From CAG-964 sp902789345 (lineage in GTDB: Bacteria; Bacillota; Clostridia; Oscillospirales; Acutalibacteraceae): a stretch of DNA of 16,112 bases. This document shows, one piece after another, positions 7,104 to 13,982 of the stretch. Each line of letters opens with the position of its first letter. Position 1 is the first letter of the stretch. The stretch lies in assembly GCA_052117325.1 (NCBI GenBank), contig JBQKJJ010000031.1; one strand, given 5' to 3'. The translations under genes were made by a program, and so were the position numbers. The notes under the pieces are model-generated. The model ran no database searches. It was given only the letters and a program-made list of their open reading frames with translations, and had not been told where the DNA came from.

Positions 7104-8450
7104 TTATGAAATCTCAAAAACCGTTGTTACAACCATCTCTTCATCCTGAATCTCGGCGAAAATGTCGCCGTTCATTTTGCGCATCAGGGTGCGGCAGATG
7201 TACAGTCCCAAGCCGCTGCCGCTGTTACTACCCGTATTGGAGCCGCGCCAAAAGCTGTCGAAGATGTGCGGCAGCTCGTTTTTGCTGAGTGTGCAGCCGC
7301 TGTTGCGGATATGGATGAGCTGACAATCATCCTCCCTTGAAAACGCAATGCGTATTCTCTTGCCGTCGCCGTACTTGACGGCGTTTTCGATAATGTTTTG
7401 CAGCACTTCAATGCTTCTCTCCAAATCGCCGGAGAGAATATGGTCGGAAAAAGCGTCTACAGCGAAGTCGATTTTCAGCAGGCTGAGCTTATCGGTGTAA
7501 AACGCCTTGATTTTGTCGATTAGCGCCGACAGATAAAACTCGCCGTTGTTTACCTCTAAATTCAAAAAATCCTCGCTTGAAGTTTTTACAATGCCGTCTA
7601 CATAGCCGCGGATATCCTCACATTTTTCCGTAATGCCCACGGCAACCTCTTTCTTCTTTTGTTCGTCCTTGTACAAGCCCTTTTCAAGTGCTTTTGCGTA
7701 CAACTCGATTACACCGAGAGGCGTTTTGATATCGTGCGAGAGCGAGAGCACCATCGTTTTGTTCTGCTTTTGCAGGGCAAGCTCGGCGGATCTTTGACTT
7801 TCCAGCTTCTCACGCAGCAGATCAAGTCCCCATAGGAATTTGCCGAAATATTTACTTTTGCTGTCCTTTAGCGGCGCTGTCAGATTTCCCTTTGCAAGCT
7901 CCGTAGGATAAGCGCTGATTTTCTCAAACGGACAGATGATTCTGATGAACAGAAACAAAAGCAGCAGCAGGACAAATGCCGCAGTCACGCCAAAGCAGAT
8001 GTTCATCATCTTGGAGGGATCGTAGGCTTTTACCGTGTTGTAGATATTTCGGAACATCGCCGTGGATTCTGCGTGCGTGGAATACCCATCGCCTTTCTCC
8101 ATGTCGATGTCGATGCCGTCACACCACGGATATTTCTGCATGATGCGGACGATCTCCGAGAGGAACATATCCTGCGCTCCGTTGGTGTTGTCCCGCAAGG
8201 CACGGAAGATGCTGTTCGTTCCGTCATTCGCCACGGTAAGGAGCCAGTTGATGTGCGGATAGCGGTTTATGTAGGTGAGCATACTGCTGATCGATACGCC
8301 GCTCTCGTAAATCTCCCCGGTAGCCCTGACCTTGAAGGAGAAAAGTCCGATCTGGCTGATGCGGTCGCCGTAATCCCGCAGAGCGTTATACATTCTGGTG
8401 TTGCCCATGAACGTCCACACCATGATTTTCTTTCCCTTTAATGTGTCCAA
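7104..8450 (-). CDS. Chimeric protein: phage GH18-like hydrolase N-terminus fused to a histidine kinase
   Basis: One open frame of 448 codons starts at a TTG (8450) seven bases after GGGAGGTG. Residues 1-151 match the start of a phage tail-associated GH18-like hydrolase: LKGKKIMVWTFMGNTR, and the catalytic DxxDxDxE motif as DGIDIDME at 111-118 (Glu118 the proton donor). At about residue 152 (near 7994) the sequence changes to one membrane helix (152-172) and a HAMP-like linker. A histidine kinase core follows: H-box LSHDIKTPL with His239, N-box QNIIENAVKYGDG around 350-362, and G2 box GSGLGLYIC at 411-419. The kinase has lost its first membrane helix and extracellular sensor, and the hydrolase has lost over half of its barrel. 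No response regulator gene is adjacent. I infer a rearrangement product that is probably non-functional or mis-regulated. Confidence 0.8.
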   Translation of the reverse strand: MDTLKGKKIMVWTFMGNTRMYNALRDYGDRISQIGLFSFKVRATGEIYESGVSISSMLTYINRYPHINWLLTVANDGTNSIFRALRDNTNGAQDMFLSEIVRIMQKYPWCDGIDIDMEKGDGYSTHAESTAMFRNIYNTVKAYDPSKMMNICFGVTAAFVLLLLLFLFIRIICPFEKISAYPTELAKGNLTAPLKDSKSKYFGKFLWGLDLLREKLESQRSAELALQKQNKTMVLSLSHDIKTPLGVIELYAKALEKGLYKDEQKKKEVAVGITEKCEDIRGYVDGIVKTSSEDFLNLEVNNGEFYLSALIDKIKAFYTDKLSLLKIDFAVDAFSDHILSGDLERSIEVLQNIIENAVKYGDGKRIRIAFSREDDCQLIHIRNSGCTLSKNELPHIFDSFWRGSNTGSNSGSGLGLYICRTLMRKMNGDIFAEIQDEEMVVTTVFEIS

Positions 8451-8475
8451 GCCATCACCTCCCGATGAGCATAAG

Positions 8476-8503
8476 AAAAGCGCCTCCGAAGAGACGCTTT
8501 TTG
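8476..8503. terminator. Intrinsic terminator downstream of the alpha/beta hydrolase gene
   Basis: AAAAGCG (8476-8482) pairs with CGCTTTT (8495-8501), with CTC/GAG inside across one mismatch and a small loop. T tracts lie on both sides. On the minus strand it separates the hydrolase gene from the chimeric kinase. Confidence 0.75.
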
Positions 8504-8604
8504 AAAACTTGTATTTATTTGTTCGATTCGGCAGACGGAATTGAACTTTATTCGATTATATTCCGAGATTATGTACGATCAATAGAGCAACTGTAATCAG
8601 GATT

Positions 8605-9696
8605 TTATCTTACTGACTGTTCATAGAATACCAAAAATCGGGCGAATAAATCTTCATCCAATCTATGACTCCATCTCTCATGATCAATGTTTTCAGTGAT
8701 ATAGTTCGCCTTGTCCTTTATGAATCGTTCTTTATTTTCTTCGGCATTATAATCATAATCAAGTGTTTCAAGCCACGTATCAAATTCTGCGTTAAATTCA
8801 TCTTTATAGGTATTGTCCGGATCATTAAAAATCCCATTGTGACCCCTGTCTTTAAATCTTATAAAAGTAAAACGGGAATCATCCTTGTATTTTTCATAAT
8901 ACTTGTCTAACCCATACTCAATTCCTATCACATCATCATCAGCACTATGTACAATCATTATATTAGCATCCGAGGAATTAAACCCATCCATTGCGGTATT
9001 TGTTGCATATTTACCATATTTGAAACATTCATGGATTCTGATAAACGGCGTCATGGTATAAATAACGCTTCCCGCCTGTGATTTTCCACCTGATTCAAAC
9101 ATATCCGAGGATCTGTTGAAACCTGAACACTCAATAACTGCCTGGACCTCTGGATGGTAGTTTAGAACAGCACTTACGCAGTACCCGCCCCAGCTGTGTC
9201 CGAAAAGGACAATCGGAAGATCAGGGATATCATGATTAGATTCCACAAAAGAAATGGCATAATCAAGATCTATCACTCCTTGCGGAACTCCGCCCAGGCC
9301 ATCCCCTTCACTCTTATCCATTGCTGTAGCGTCATAACCAAAAACATAATATCCGTTCTTAGCGAAATAATCTGCTACATCCATGTAAGAATTATGACCT
9401 CCGCCGCCAAATCCGTGAGAAATAACAACTATTCCGTGTTGATTCTCTCCAGCACTGTAGAGATAACCAGCAAGCATTTGTCCCTTGTCAGAAGGAAAAG
9501 AATACTCAGTGTACTCCAGTCCATCAAAATCCTCGACACGAAGCATCAGAGGCACATAGCTGTCTGCACTTATATTAAAATTATCATTGTACATTTTTAC
9601 GCAAAACGCCCACCATCCGATAATCATCAAAACGATGATACTTAATAGAACAATGAGAACTATTCTTTTTTTTGATTTTGCCTTTTTCGCAACCAT
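8605..9696 (-). CDS. Membrane-anchored alpha/beta hydrolase (serine esterase/peptidase-like)
   Basis: The product has 363 residues, with an ATG at 9696 behind AAGGAG. Residues 1-10 are strongly basic and 11-32 form one membrane helix, so the catalytic domain most likely faces outward. The alpha/beta hydrolase fold is shown by the oxyanion-hole motif SHGFGGGGHN (93-102), the nucleophile elbow GHSWGG (Ser168), the acid in HSADDDVI (Asp253-255) and the base in RGHNGIF (His286). An acidic C-terminal helical tail follows. The length fits the family of alpha/beta hydrolases annotated as 'lysophospholipase' or 'acylaminoacyl-peptidase-like'; the substrate cannot be read from sequence. It lies between phage tail genes on the same strand. 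It is visibly lower in G+C than they are and has its own promoter and terminator, so it looks like a cargo gene. Confidence 0.9.
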   Translation of the reverse strand: MVAKKAKSKKRIVLIVLLSIIVLMIIGWWAFCVKMYNDNFNISADSYVPLMLRVEDFDGLEYTEYSFPSDKGQMLAGYLYSAGENQHGIVVISHGFGGGGHNSYMDVADYFAKNGYYVFGYDATAMDKSEGDGLGGVPQGVIDLDYAISFVESNHDIPDLPIVLFGHSWGGYCVSAVLNYHPEVQAVIECSGFNRSSDMFESGGKSQAGSVIYTMTPFIRIHECFKYGKYATNTAMDGFNSSDANIMIVHSADDDVIGIEYGLDKYYEKYKDDSRFTFIRFKDRGHNGIFNDPDNTYKDEFNAEFDTWLETLDYDYNAEENKERFIKDKANYITENIDHERWSHRLDEDLFARFLVFYEQSVR

Positions 9697-9803
9697 TAAT
9701 CACTTGCTCCTTGGTATTCATTTATTTTAAAAGATAATTTGCTATGGTTCATCGTTCAAAATTCCGATTGGTCGTTCTCAAGCATCGTAAATTTTTTTAT
9801 TTA

Positions 9804-9832
9804 AGTATACCATGAAATTATGAACATTTCAA
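9804..9832 (-). promoter_or_regulatory. Promoter of the alpha/beta hydrolase gene
   Basis: On the minus strand TTGAAA (9832-9827) and TATACT (9809-9804) are spaced 17 bp. The leader to the start codon is about 100 nt. The promoter begins right where the G+C-rich phage sequence ends. Confidence 0.7.
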
Positions 9833-9869
9833 CGCCTCCGGCGATATTTCATCAAATTTTGTGAAGCTA

Positions 9870-10439
9870 TCACAAAAGTGTCTCTCCATCGTCGATTTCC
9901 TGCATCGAATATAAAAGCTGCGCGGATTTCTCCTGCGGCAACGACACGATGTGCTTGAAATCCCACGCTGCGCTGTACTGATAGAATCCGTCCTTCGTTT
10001 CCTTCGCGCCGTTCCTCGTGCATTGCCGGGTAGACGCCAAAAGAGCCACATCGTCCCAGGCATACATTGCGTTCGGGAAGGTCGCTTTCTGACCGCCCAC
10101 ACCCTGGGCAAGCGTGACCGAGCCACCCTCCATGTCCTGTTTCGGATGTAGATGGATGTCAAGCCCCGCCGATGTGCCGCCGAGGTTCAATAGGATCACC
10201 GTTTCTTTCGAGCGGACGATGCCGTTGAACCACACGGGAGCGTTCTCCGATTCCTTCAGAAAAACTTCCGTATGCGGAGCGTAGCCCGTCAGAGCAGAAC
10301 CTTCCTGCAGCTGAAAGTCGGTAAAATAAATCGTGCCGGAGCAATCGGTGATGGTAGGAACCACCGTAACGCTCACGACACGCTTATCCTGCTTTATGTT
10401 CACGACCTCCGCAAGGCGGATGAATCTGACGTTACCCAT
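9870..10439 (-). CDS. Phage structural (tail-module) protein, 189 aa
   Basis: The ATG at 10439 overlaps the end of the preceding gene (stop 10434-10432) by 8 bp, a typical phage gene joint. The product has no signal or membrane segment. Its N-terminal part has CSGTIYFTDFQLQEGSALTG, which echoes CTGKLYVTDILLQAGAVATG in the preceding 65-aa protein, so the two share a small beta domain. A second part reads VWFNGIVRSKETVILLNLGG. I recognise this type from tail regions of Clostridia prophages but not a precise function; binding or baseplate roles are only guesses. It ends with QEIDDGETLL and appears complete. It is G+C-richer than the host-like genes. Confidence 0.7.
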   Translation of the reverse strand: MGNVRFIRLAEVVNIKQDKRVVSVTVVPTITDCSGTIYFTDFQLQEGSALTGYAPHTEVFLKESENAPVWFNGIVRSKETVILLNLGGTSAGLDIHLHPKQDMEGGSVTLAQGVGGQKATFPNAMYAWDDVALLASTRQCTRNGAKETKDGFYQYSAAWDFKHIVSLPQEKSAQLLYSMQEIDDGETLL

Positions 10440-10629
10440 CGAGCGTCCACTTGATCTCGCAGGGATGTCCTACCCATCCCGTAGCGACCGCTCCCGCCTG
10501 GAGAAGTATGTCTGTCACATACAGTTTTCCCGTGCAGTTCGTGATGCAGATGCGGACGGTGATGGACTTGACCCTCTCGCCGTAATTCTCCGGCGCGACT
10601 TTCGCCTGTGTTTTTGAGAAAAATACCAT
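10432..10629 (-). CDS. Small phage structural protein, 65 aa
   Basis: The ATG at 10629 follows GGAGGTGGGCT. The product reads MVFFSKTQAKVAPENYG, then ITVRICITNCTGKLYVTD, then VATGWVGHPCEIKWTLDG. It is co-linear with and overlaps the 189-aa gene, with which it shares the CTGKLYVTD..LQ.G motif, so the pair probably arose by duplication. It belongs to the phage tail module by context and composition; molecular role unknown. Confidence 0.7.
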   Translation of the reverse strand: MVFFSKTQAKVAPENYGERVKSITVRICITNCTGKLYVTDILLQAGAVATGWVGHPCEIKWTLDG

Positions 10630-10641
10630 AGCCCACCTCCG

Positions 10642-10770
10642 TCAGTACAAATCGATGAATCGGCTCTCTGTCGTACCGTCCTCGTATTCGATGATGACCT
10701 CGATGCCGACCTGCGAGGAATCCGAGAGCTTCTCCAAATCCTCCGAGCCGATCTGCGCCGAGATTGCTTG
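10642..10770 (-). pseudogene. C-terminal 42 codons of a truncated phage protein
   Basis: In frame, the last residues read AISAQIGSEDLEKLSDSSQV, then VIIEYEDGTTESRFIDLY and TGA (10644-10642), 12 bp before the next phage gene. Immediately upstream the frame meets a stop (TAG, 10773-10771) and the G+C-rich sequence changes abruptly to A+T-rich DNA. I therefore place a junction at about 10770, probably the left end of the recombinase element. Confidence 0.6.
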
Positions 10771-10828
10771 CTAAGTTGTGACATTTAAGATTATCTCACA
10801 TTAAATAGAACAAATTTTCTAAAACTGC

Positions 10829-10857
10829 TTGACCTTCAAACGAATGTTTGCTATAAT
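10829..10857 (+). promoter_or_regulatory. Strong promoter with a palindrome between -35 and -10
   Basis: TTGACC (10829-10834) and TATAAT (10852-10857) are spaced exactly 17 bp. The spacer holds the palindrome CAAAC-GAAT-GTTTG (10837-10850). Its half-site spacing resembles Gram-positive LexA boxes (GAAC-N4-GTTC), with A/T in place of the outer G/C. A repressor site here is an inference. Confidence 0.75.
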
Positions 10858-10862
10858 AACTA

Positions 10863-11027
10863 TACACGGAACCGTTACAAAACCGTGTATCTACAACTGA
10901 ATAGTGATGAACTTATGAGTGTAAAGAGCTGACGAGCGCAGGAGTATCACCTGCGGGCAGCGCAAAGCCAAAGATGCGCTATAAGGTACCGGTACGCTGA
11001 CAGAAGTGCCGACTCCGTTCTGTTTTT
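10863..11027 (+). ncRNA. Candidate stand-alone structured small RNA (~165 nt), family not recognised
   Basis: It starts just after the promoter at 10829-10857. Stem A is ATACACGG (10862-10869) with CCGTGTAT (10883-10890). Stem B is CGCAGG (10937-10942) with CCTGCG (10950-10955). Stem C is AGCGC (10959-10963) with GCGCT (10976-10980). The palindrome GTACCGGTAC lies at 10986-10995. The end ACAGAA (11000-11005) with TTCTGT (11018-11023) runs into TTTTT, an intrinsic terminator. No reading frame of note lies inside. I do not recognise it as tmRNA, SRP RNA, 6S RNA or a riboswitch class that I know. Its place at the front of a recombinase element suggests a regulatory or element-maintenance role, which is inference. 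Confidence 0.55.
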
Positions 11028-11109
11028 AGTCGTTTGAGTTTAGCTTATTTTAGTGAACGGCAGTACAAATAAGCGCTTTGAATTTTCAAAAGTTTAATCG
11101 GAAAATTTA

Positions 11110-11195
11110 AAGTCAAGTTACATAAGGCTCCTCAACCAGGGGGTAGTTTACCCTTTTTGAAGTTGAGGAAAGAGCCTTGTGTGACTTGGCTTTTT
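11110..11195 (+). terminator. Very long hairpin (21 bp outer stem) ending in a T-run
   Basis: Outer arms at 11110-11130 and 11172-11192 pair over all 21 positions, 18 Watson-Crick and 3 G-U. Inside, CTCAAC (11131-11136) pairs with GTTGAG (11162-11167), and GGGTA (11141-11145) pairs with TACCC (11149-11153). A T-run occupies 11191-11195. The three wobble pairs work only in the plus-strand RNA, so the structure is directional. It is either an intrinsic terminator or attenuator, or a processed RNA. Confidence 0.7.
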
Positions 11196-11223
11196 GTCGT
11201 GTCAAAATCCAACTGAATGACCG

Positions 11224-11427
11224 TCCGAATGGGATACGATATTGCGATGACCGCAAGCGAGCGATACAACGCTCCGGTGAAATTCCGGCGCAGGAACTGC
11301 ATTCGGGTAAAACGGCAAACCCATACGGAACAATAACTCTTGTATTGTTTCGTAAACCCATCGCTCGTTGTCGCTTGCGCTAAACTGAGCGGGGAACTAT
11401 TAATAAAAAATCGTCACCGTAACGGTG
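11224..11427 (+). promoter_or_regulatory. Highly structured leader upstream of the winged-helix-like gene
   Basis: Short local hairpins follow one another: TTGCG/CGCAA, GAGCG/CGCTC, CCGG/CCGG, GCAG/CTGC, TACGGAACAAT/ATTGTTTCGTA and CACCG/CGGTG. The last one (11415-11427) ends just before the ribosome site. Longer competing pairings exist. CCGAATG (from 11225) pairs with CATTCGG (from 11300). CGCAAGCG..AGCGAT (11252-11265) pairs with the inverted copy at 11360-11380. The sequence AAACCCAT occurs twice (11317, 11354). Mutually exclusive folds suggest a regulatory leader; the ligand or factor is unknown. Confidence 0.45.
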
Positions 11428-11444
11428 GCAGAAAGGAGAAAAAT

Positions 11445-11753
11445 ATGGCAAAAGAAGATGATGTTGTAGCCGCCGCTATGGCGAAACCAATCCGTGACGG
11501 TTATCCGAAGCTGACCGAAGATCACCCTTTTTTCGGAAAGCTGAGAGCGTTTATGAACGGAAAAACTCACTGGCTCGGAACGGCTACCGACTTACTTACC
11601 GAAATGTACGATACCACAACACCGCCGAATACGGTAACAAAACTGCTCAACAAATACTGGTACCGCTTAAAAAATCGTGACGGTATAGTGATACATTTCA
11701 GACGCACTAACCGAAAAAGAATCATCGAGATTTTCAATCTCAGACAACCATAG
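11445..11753 (+). CDS. Winged-helix-like protein of the recombinase element (102 aa)
   Basis: The ATG at 11445 is preceded by GAAAGGAG and is preferred over an upstream in-frame start (11340) that lies within the structured leader. The body reads HPFFGKLRAFMNGKTHWLGT, then ATDLLTEM, then PPNTVTKLLNKYWYRLKNRD, then GIVIHFRRTNRKRIIEI. The pattern W.GTA.ELL...PN...K.LN.....L...GI.....RT..KR.I.I is that of the small winged-helix domain at the C-terminus of plasmid or phage primase/helicase (RepA, VapE/DUF927-like) proteins. Here it stands alone. I infer DNA binding in replication or regulation of the element. It precedes the TnpW-like gene by 194 bp of hairpin-rich DNA. No catalytic residues are visible. 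Confidence 0.65.
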   Translation: MAKEDDVVAAAMAKPIRDGYPKLTEDHPFFGKLRAFMNGKTHWLGTATDLLTEMYDTTTPPNTVTKLLNKYWYRLKNRDGIVIHFRRTNRKRIIEIFNLRQP

Positions 11754-11947
11754 TGACAGTTAAGGGTGACAGATTTGTTGACAGTTTTTTGAGAAAGCTG
11801 ATCAATAATGCAGAATCTTAGCAAGCATACTGTTTGTAACCACAAACAGTTGTTGCTGAGAAATCCCCTCGGAATTTCAGCACTTGTTAGGGACACCCTA
11901 AGACCTGTTGTGAGAAAACCATAATCAAGAAAGGAAGGTGACAGTTT
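11754..11947 (+). promoter_or_regulatory. Hairpin- and repeat-rich gap before the TnpW-like gene
   Basis: TGACAG occurs at 11754, 11767 and 11779, and again at 11939 beside the next start codon. ACTGTTTGT (11829-11837) pairs perfectly with ACAAACAGT (11842-11850), extended by AGCAA/TTGCT. TTAGGG (11887-11892) pairs with CCCTAA (11896-11901). No clear promoter is seen. These may be operator or recombinase sites; not proven. Confidence 0.4.
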
Positions 11948-12211
11948 ATGATCAGATACTACGATGAACACGGTAATCGTCTCAATATACGAACAGAGTT
12001 AGATGATGCGCTTGATAAACTTTATGACGAGCTTGATAAACTAACTCCGGAAGAACGCAGAGCTTGGTACATCAAAGGCTTATATGCGAAACCGTTGAAG
12101 TATGTTCAGGAGATAGAGAATACAACTTATCTTGTGCGTACCGAGTTTAACAAGAATGCCGATTCAACCGTTTATGATACGGTTGAGAGAATCACATCAA
12201 AAGATATATAA
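11948..12211 (+). CDS. TnpW-like transposon-encoded protein (87 aa)
   Basis: The ATG at 11948 follows AAGGAAGGTGAC. The N-terminal half is acidic and helical (DDALDKLYDELDKLTPEERR). The C-terminal half reads EIENTTYLVRTEFNKNADST, then VYDTVERIT. That tail fits the TnpW family pattern (IG.TTY.V..HFSE...ET..DK..RLI), a small protein of unknown function encoded beside large serine recombinases of the Tn4451 type. The added N-terminal half is longer than typical TnpW, so it may be a variant or a fusion. It lies immediately upstream of the recombinase gene on the same strand, 90 bp away with a separate promoter between. Confidence 0.7.
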   Translation: MIRYYDEHGNRLNIRTELDDALDKLYDELDKLTPEERRAWYIKGLYAKPLKYVQEIENTTYLVRTEFNKNADSTVYDTVERITSKDI

Positions 12212-12228
12212 TTTATCGCTTTAAAGCA

Positions 12229-12257
12229 TTGAATTTAGCAGTCGAGTATGTTATAAT
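12229..12257 (+). promoter_or_regulatory. Promoter of the serine recombinase gene
   Basis: TTGAAT (12229-12234) and TATAAT (12252-12257) are spaced 17 bp. The transcript start would be at about 12264. Confidence 0.75.
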
Positions 12258-12269
12258 AGGATCATCCTA
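12257..12269. promoter_or_regulatory. Possible operator: TAGGAT-C-ATCCTA palindrome
   Basis: A perfect 6-bp inverted repeat around one base overlaps the last base of the -10 box and the likely start point of the recombinase promoter. Its position fits a repressor site. The binding protein is unknown; the two small element proteins upstream are candidates. Confidence 0.45.
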
Positions 12270-12301
12270 CAAAGACATATCCGACTGTGGAAAGGAGCAT
12301 A

Positions 12302-13972
12302 ATGAGTAAACAGTCAGATAAAGAGAAAACCACCGCCCTGTACTGCCGACTTTCCCGTGACGACGAGACCGAAGGCGTATCGGGCTCAATCAAGAATCAA
12401 ACAGAAATCTTACAGAAGTACGCCGCCGAAAACGGCTTCAAGAACACACGTCTGTTCATAGACGACGGCTTCTCAGGCACGAACTTTGACCGCCCCGCCT
12501 TCAACGAGATTATGAAGCTCGGTGAAGAAGGTAAAATCGGAACGCTGATCGTCAAAGACCATTCCCGTCTCGGACGTAACCGCTTGGTAGTCGGTTCCTT
12601 GTTGGAAGAAGAATTTGACCGTATGGGCATTCGATACATCGCCGTTATGGATAACATCGACACCGAAAACGGAATCAGCGACCTTGTACCTATGCAGGAT
12701 TGGTTTAACGAGTGGCACGCCAAGAATACCAGCGACAAGGTACGCAAGGTGTTTCAAAACAAGGGTAAAGCAGGCAAACCGCTGACCACTAATCCGCCGT
12801 TTGGATATATGAAGAATCCTGAAAACAAAGACAAATGGATCATAGATGAACCAGCCGCCGAAATTGTCAGGCGTATATTCAAGATGTGCGTATCGGGTAT
12901 GGGACCATCGCAGATTGCCAAACAGCTTAAAGTCGATGAAGTGATGACTCCGACGGAATACTGGATCAGCATTGGGAGAAACTGCGGCAAGCCGCCGAGC
13001 GTACCGTACCATTGGAGTGCTGACACGGTTGCTTCCATTCTTAGTAAACAAGAGTATTGCGGAGATACGGTCAACTTTCGCAGCCAGCGCAAATCCTTCA
13101 AAAACAAAAAGAAGGTCGAGCTTCCACCCGAAGAATGGCTGATATTTGAAAACACGCATCCGGCAATCATCGATAGAGAAACCTTTGAGCTTGTCAGAGA
13201 GCTGCGCAAAAACAAACGAAAGCCGACAAGGACAGGAATCATCAGTATGTTTTCGGGATTGGTTTACTGTGAAGACTGCAGAGAAAAGCTTTACTACAGC
13301 GCAACTAACAATTACAAAGAAAGTCAGGCGTACTTCTTCTGCTCGTCGTACCGCAAAAACTCCGATGTGTGTTCAGCCCATTACATCAGGGAAAAGGTAA
13401 TCTACAAACTGGTGCTTGAGAATATGCAGAGAGTATTTCTGAATGTTCAAGTCTACGAGAAAGAATTTGCCCGAAAGCAAATGGATTGCTACACTGATGA
13501 AAAGCGCAAGGAGTTGGCTGCCAAGCGCCGAGAGTTGAACAAAATCAAAAAGCGAATCGCTGAAATTGATGACCTCATCTTAAAAATTTATGAAGATAAT
13601 GTCTCACAAAAGATTTCAGACGAACGCTTTGAAATGTTCAGCAAACGGTATGAAACCGAGCAGCAGGAGCTAAAGGCGAAGATACCTGAGCTTGAAGCCT
13701 ATCTGACAGCCGAAACCGACAAGACCGAAAACTTGCAGAAATTCATCGCCAAAGTAAAGAAGGTTACCAATCCAACTGAATTAACGCCTGAGCTTGTCAA
13801 TAAATTTATCCAAAAGATAGTCGTATCGTCGCCACGCTATCTCGACGGGAAACGATATCAGATGATCGAAATCCATTACAAAGGCGTCGGCATCATCAAT
13901 ATCCAAACGCCCGATGAATTTGAAAGGGACTTCCAAGCCCATATGAAACAGCGCAGACAAAAGTCTGCATAA
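12302..13972 (+). CDS. Large serine recombinase, TnpX/Tn4451-like (556 aa)
   Basis: It excises and integrates the element by serine-mediated strand exchange. The ATG at 12302 is chosen because AAGGAG lies 5-6 bp upstream; a GTG at 12287 would put that site inside the gene. The N-terminal resolvase domain (about 9-150) has YCRLSRDD with Arg16 and catalytic Ser18, then DDGFSGTNFDRPAF and KDHSRLGRNR. The recombinase domain (about 165-300) follows (PPFGYMKNPENK ... YHWSADTVASIL). The zinc ribbon uses Cys323, Cys326, Cys347 and Cys357. A coiled coil (about 390-475) precedes a DUF4368-like C-terminus (LTPELVNKFIQKIVV ... IEIHYKGVGII). The length and domain order are complete. It has its own promoter and a hairpin-type end, and appears functional. 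Confidence 0.95.
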   Translation: MSKQSDKEKTTALYCRLSRDDETEGVSGSIKNQTEILQKYAAENGFKNTRLFIDDGFSGTNFDRPAFNEIMKLGEEGKIGTLIVKDHSRLGRNRLVVGSLLEEEFDRMGIRYIAVMDNIDTENGISDLVPMQDWFNEWHAKNTSDKVRKVFQNKGKAGKPLTTNPPFGYMKNPENKDKWIIDEPAAEIVRRIFKMCVSGMGPSQIAKQLKVDEVMTPTEYWISIGRNCGKPPSVPYHWSADTVASILSKQEYCGDTVNFRSQRKSFKNKKKVELPPEEWLIFENTHPAIIDRETFELVRELRKNKRKPTRTGIISMFSGLVYCEDCREKLYYSATNNYKESQAYFFCSSYRKNSDVCSAHYIREKVIYKLVLENMQRVFLNVQVYEKEFARKQMDCYTDEKRKELAAKRRELNKIKKRIAEIDDLILKIYEDNVSQKISDERFEMFSKRYETEQQELKAKIPELEAYLTAETDKTENLQKFIAKVKKVTNPTELTPELVNKFIQKIVVSSPRYLDGKRYQMIEIHYKGVGIINIQTPDEFERDFQAHMKQRRQKSA

Positions 13973-13982
13973 CACAAAGAAA

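Noticed and set aside
10929..10970. Hammerhead ribozyme (CTGACGA fits the CUGANGA core)
   Set aside because: The required GAAA after stem II and a cleavage-site stem are not found; the following bases read GGCAGCGCAAAG.
10983..11027. T-box antiterminator (AGGTACCG resembles TGGTACCG)
   Set aside because: The key T is missing, no specifier-loop stem I is seen upstream, and no tRNA-synthetase or amino acid gene follows.
11270..11330. Cobalamin riboswitch (CCGGTGAAATTCCGG resembles part of the B12 box region)
   Set aside because: The rest of the conserved core (GCCACTG-type segment) is absent in the expected place and the downstream gene is unrelated to B12.
12287..12301. GTG start for the recombinase
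   Set aside because: It would place the AAGGAG ribosome site inside the coding region; the ATG at 12302 is correctly spaced.
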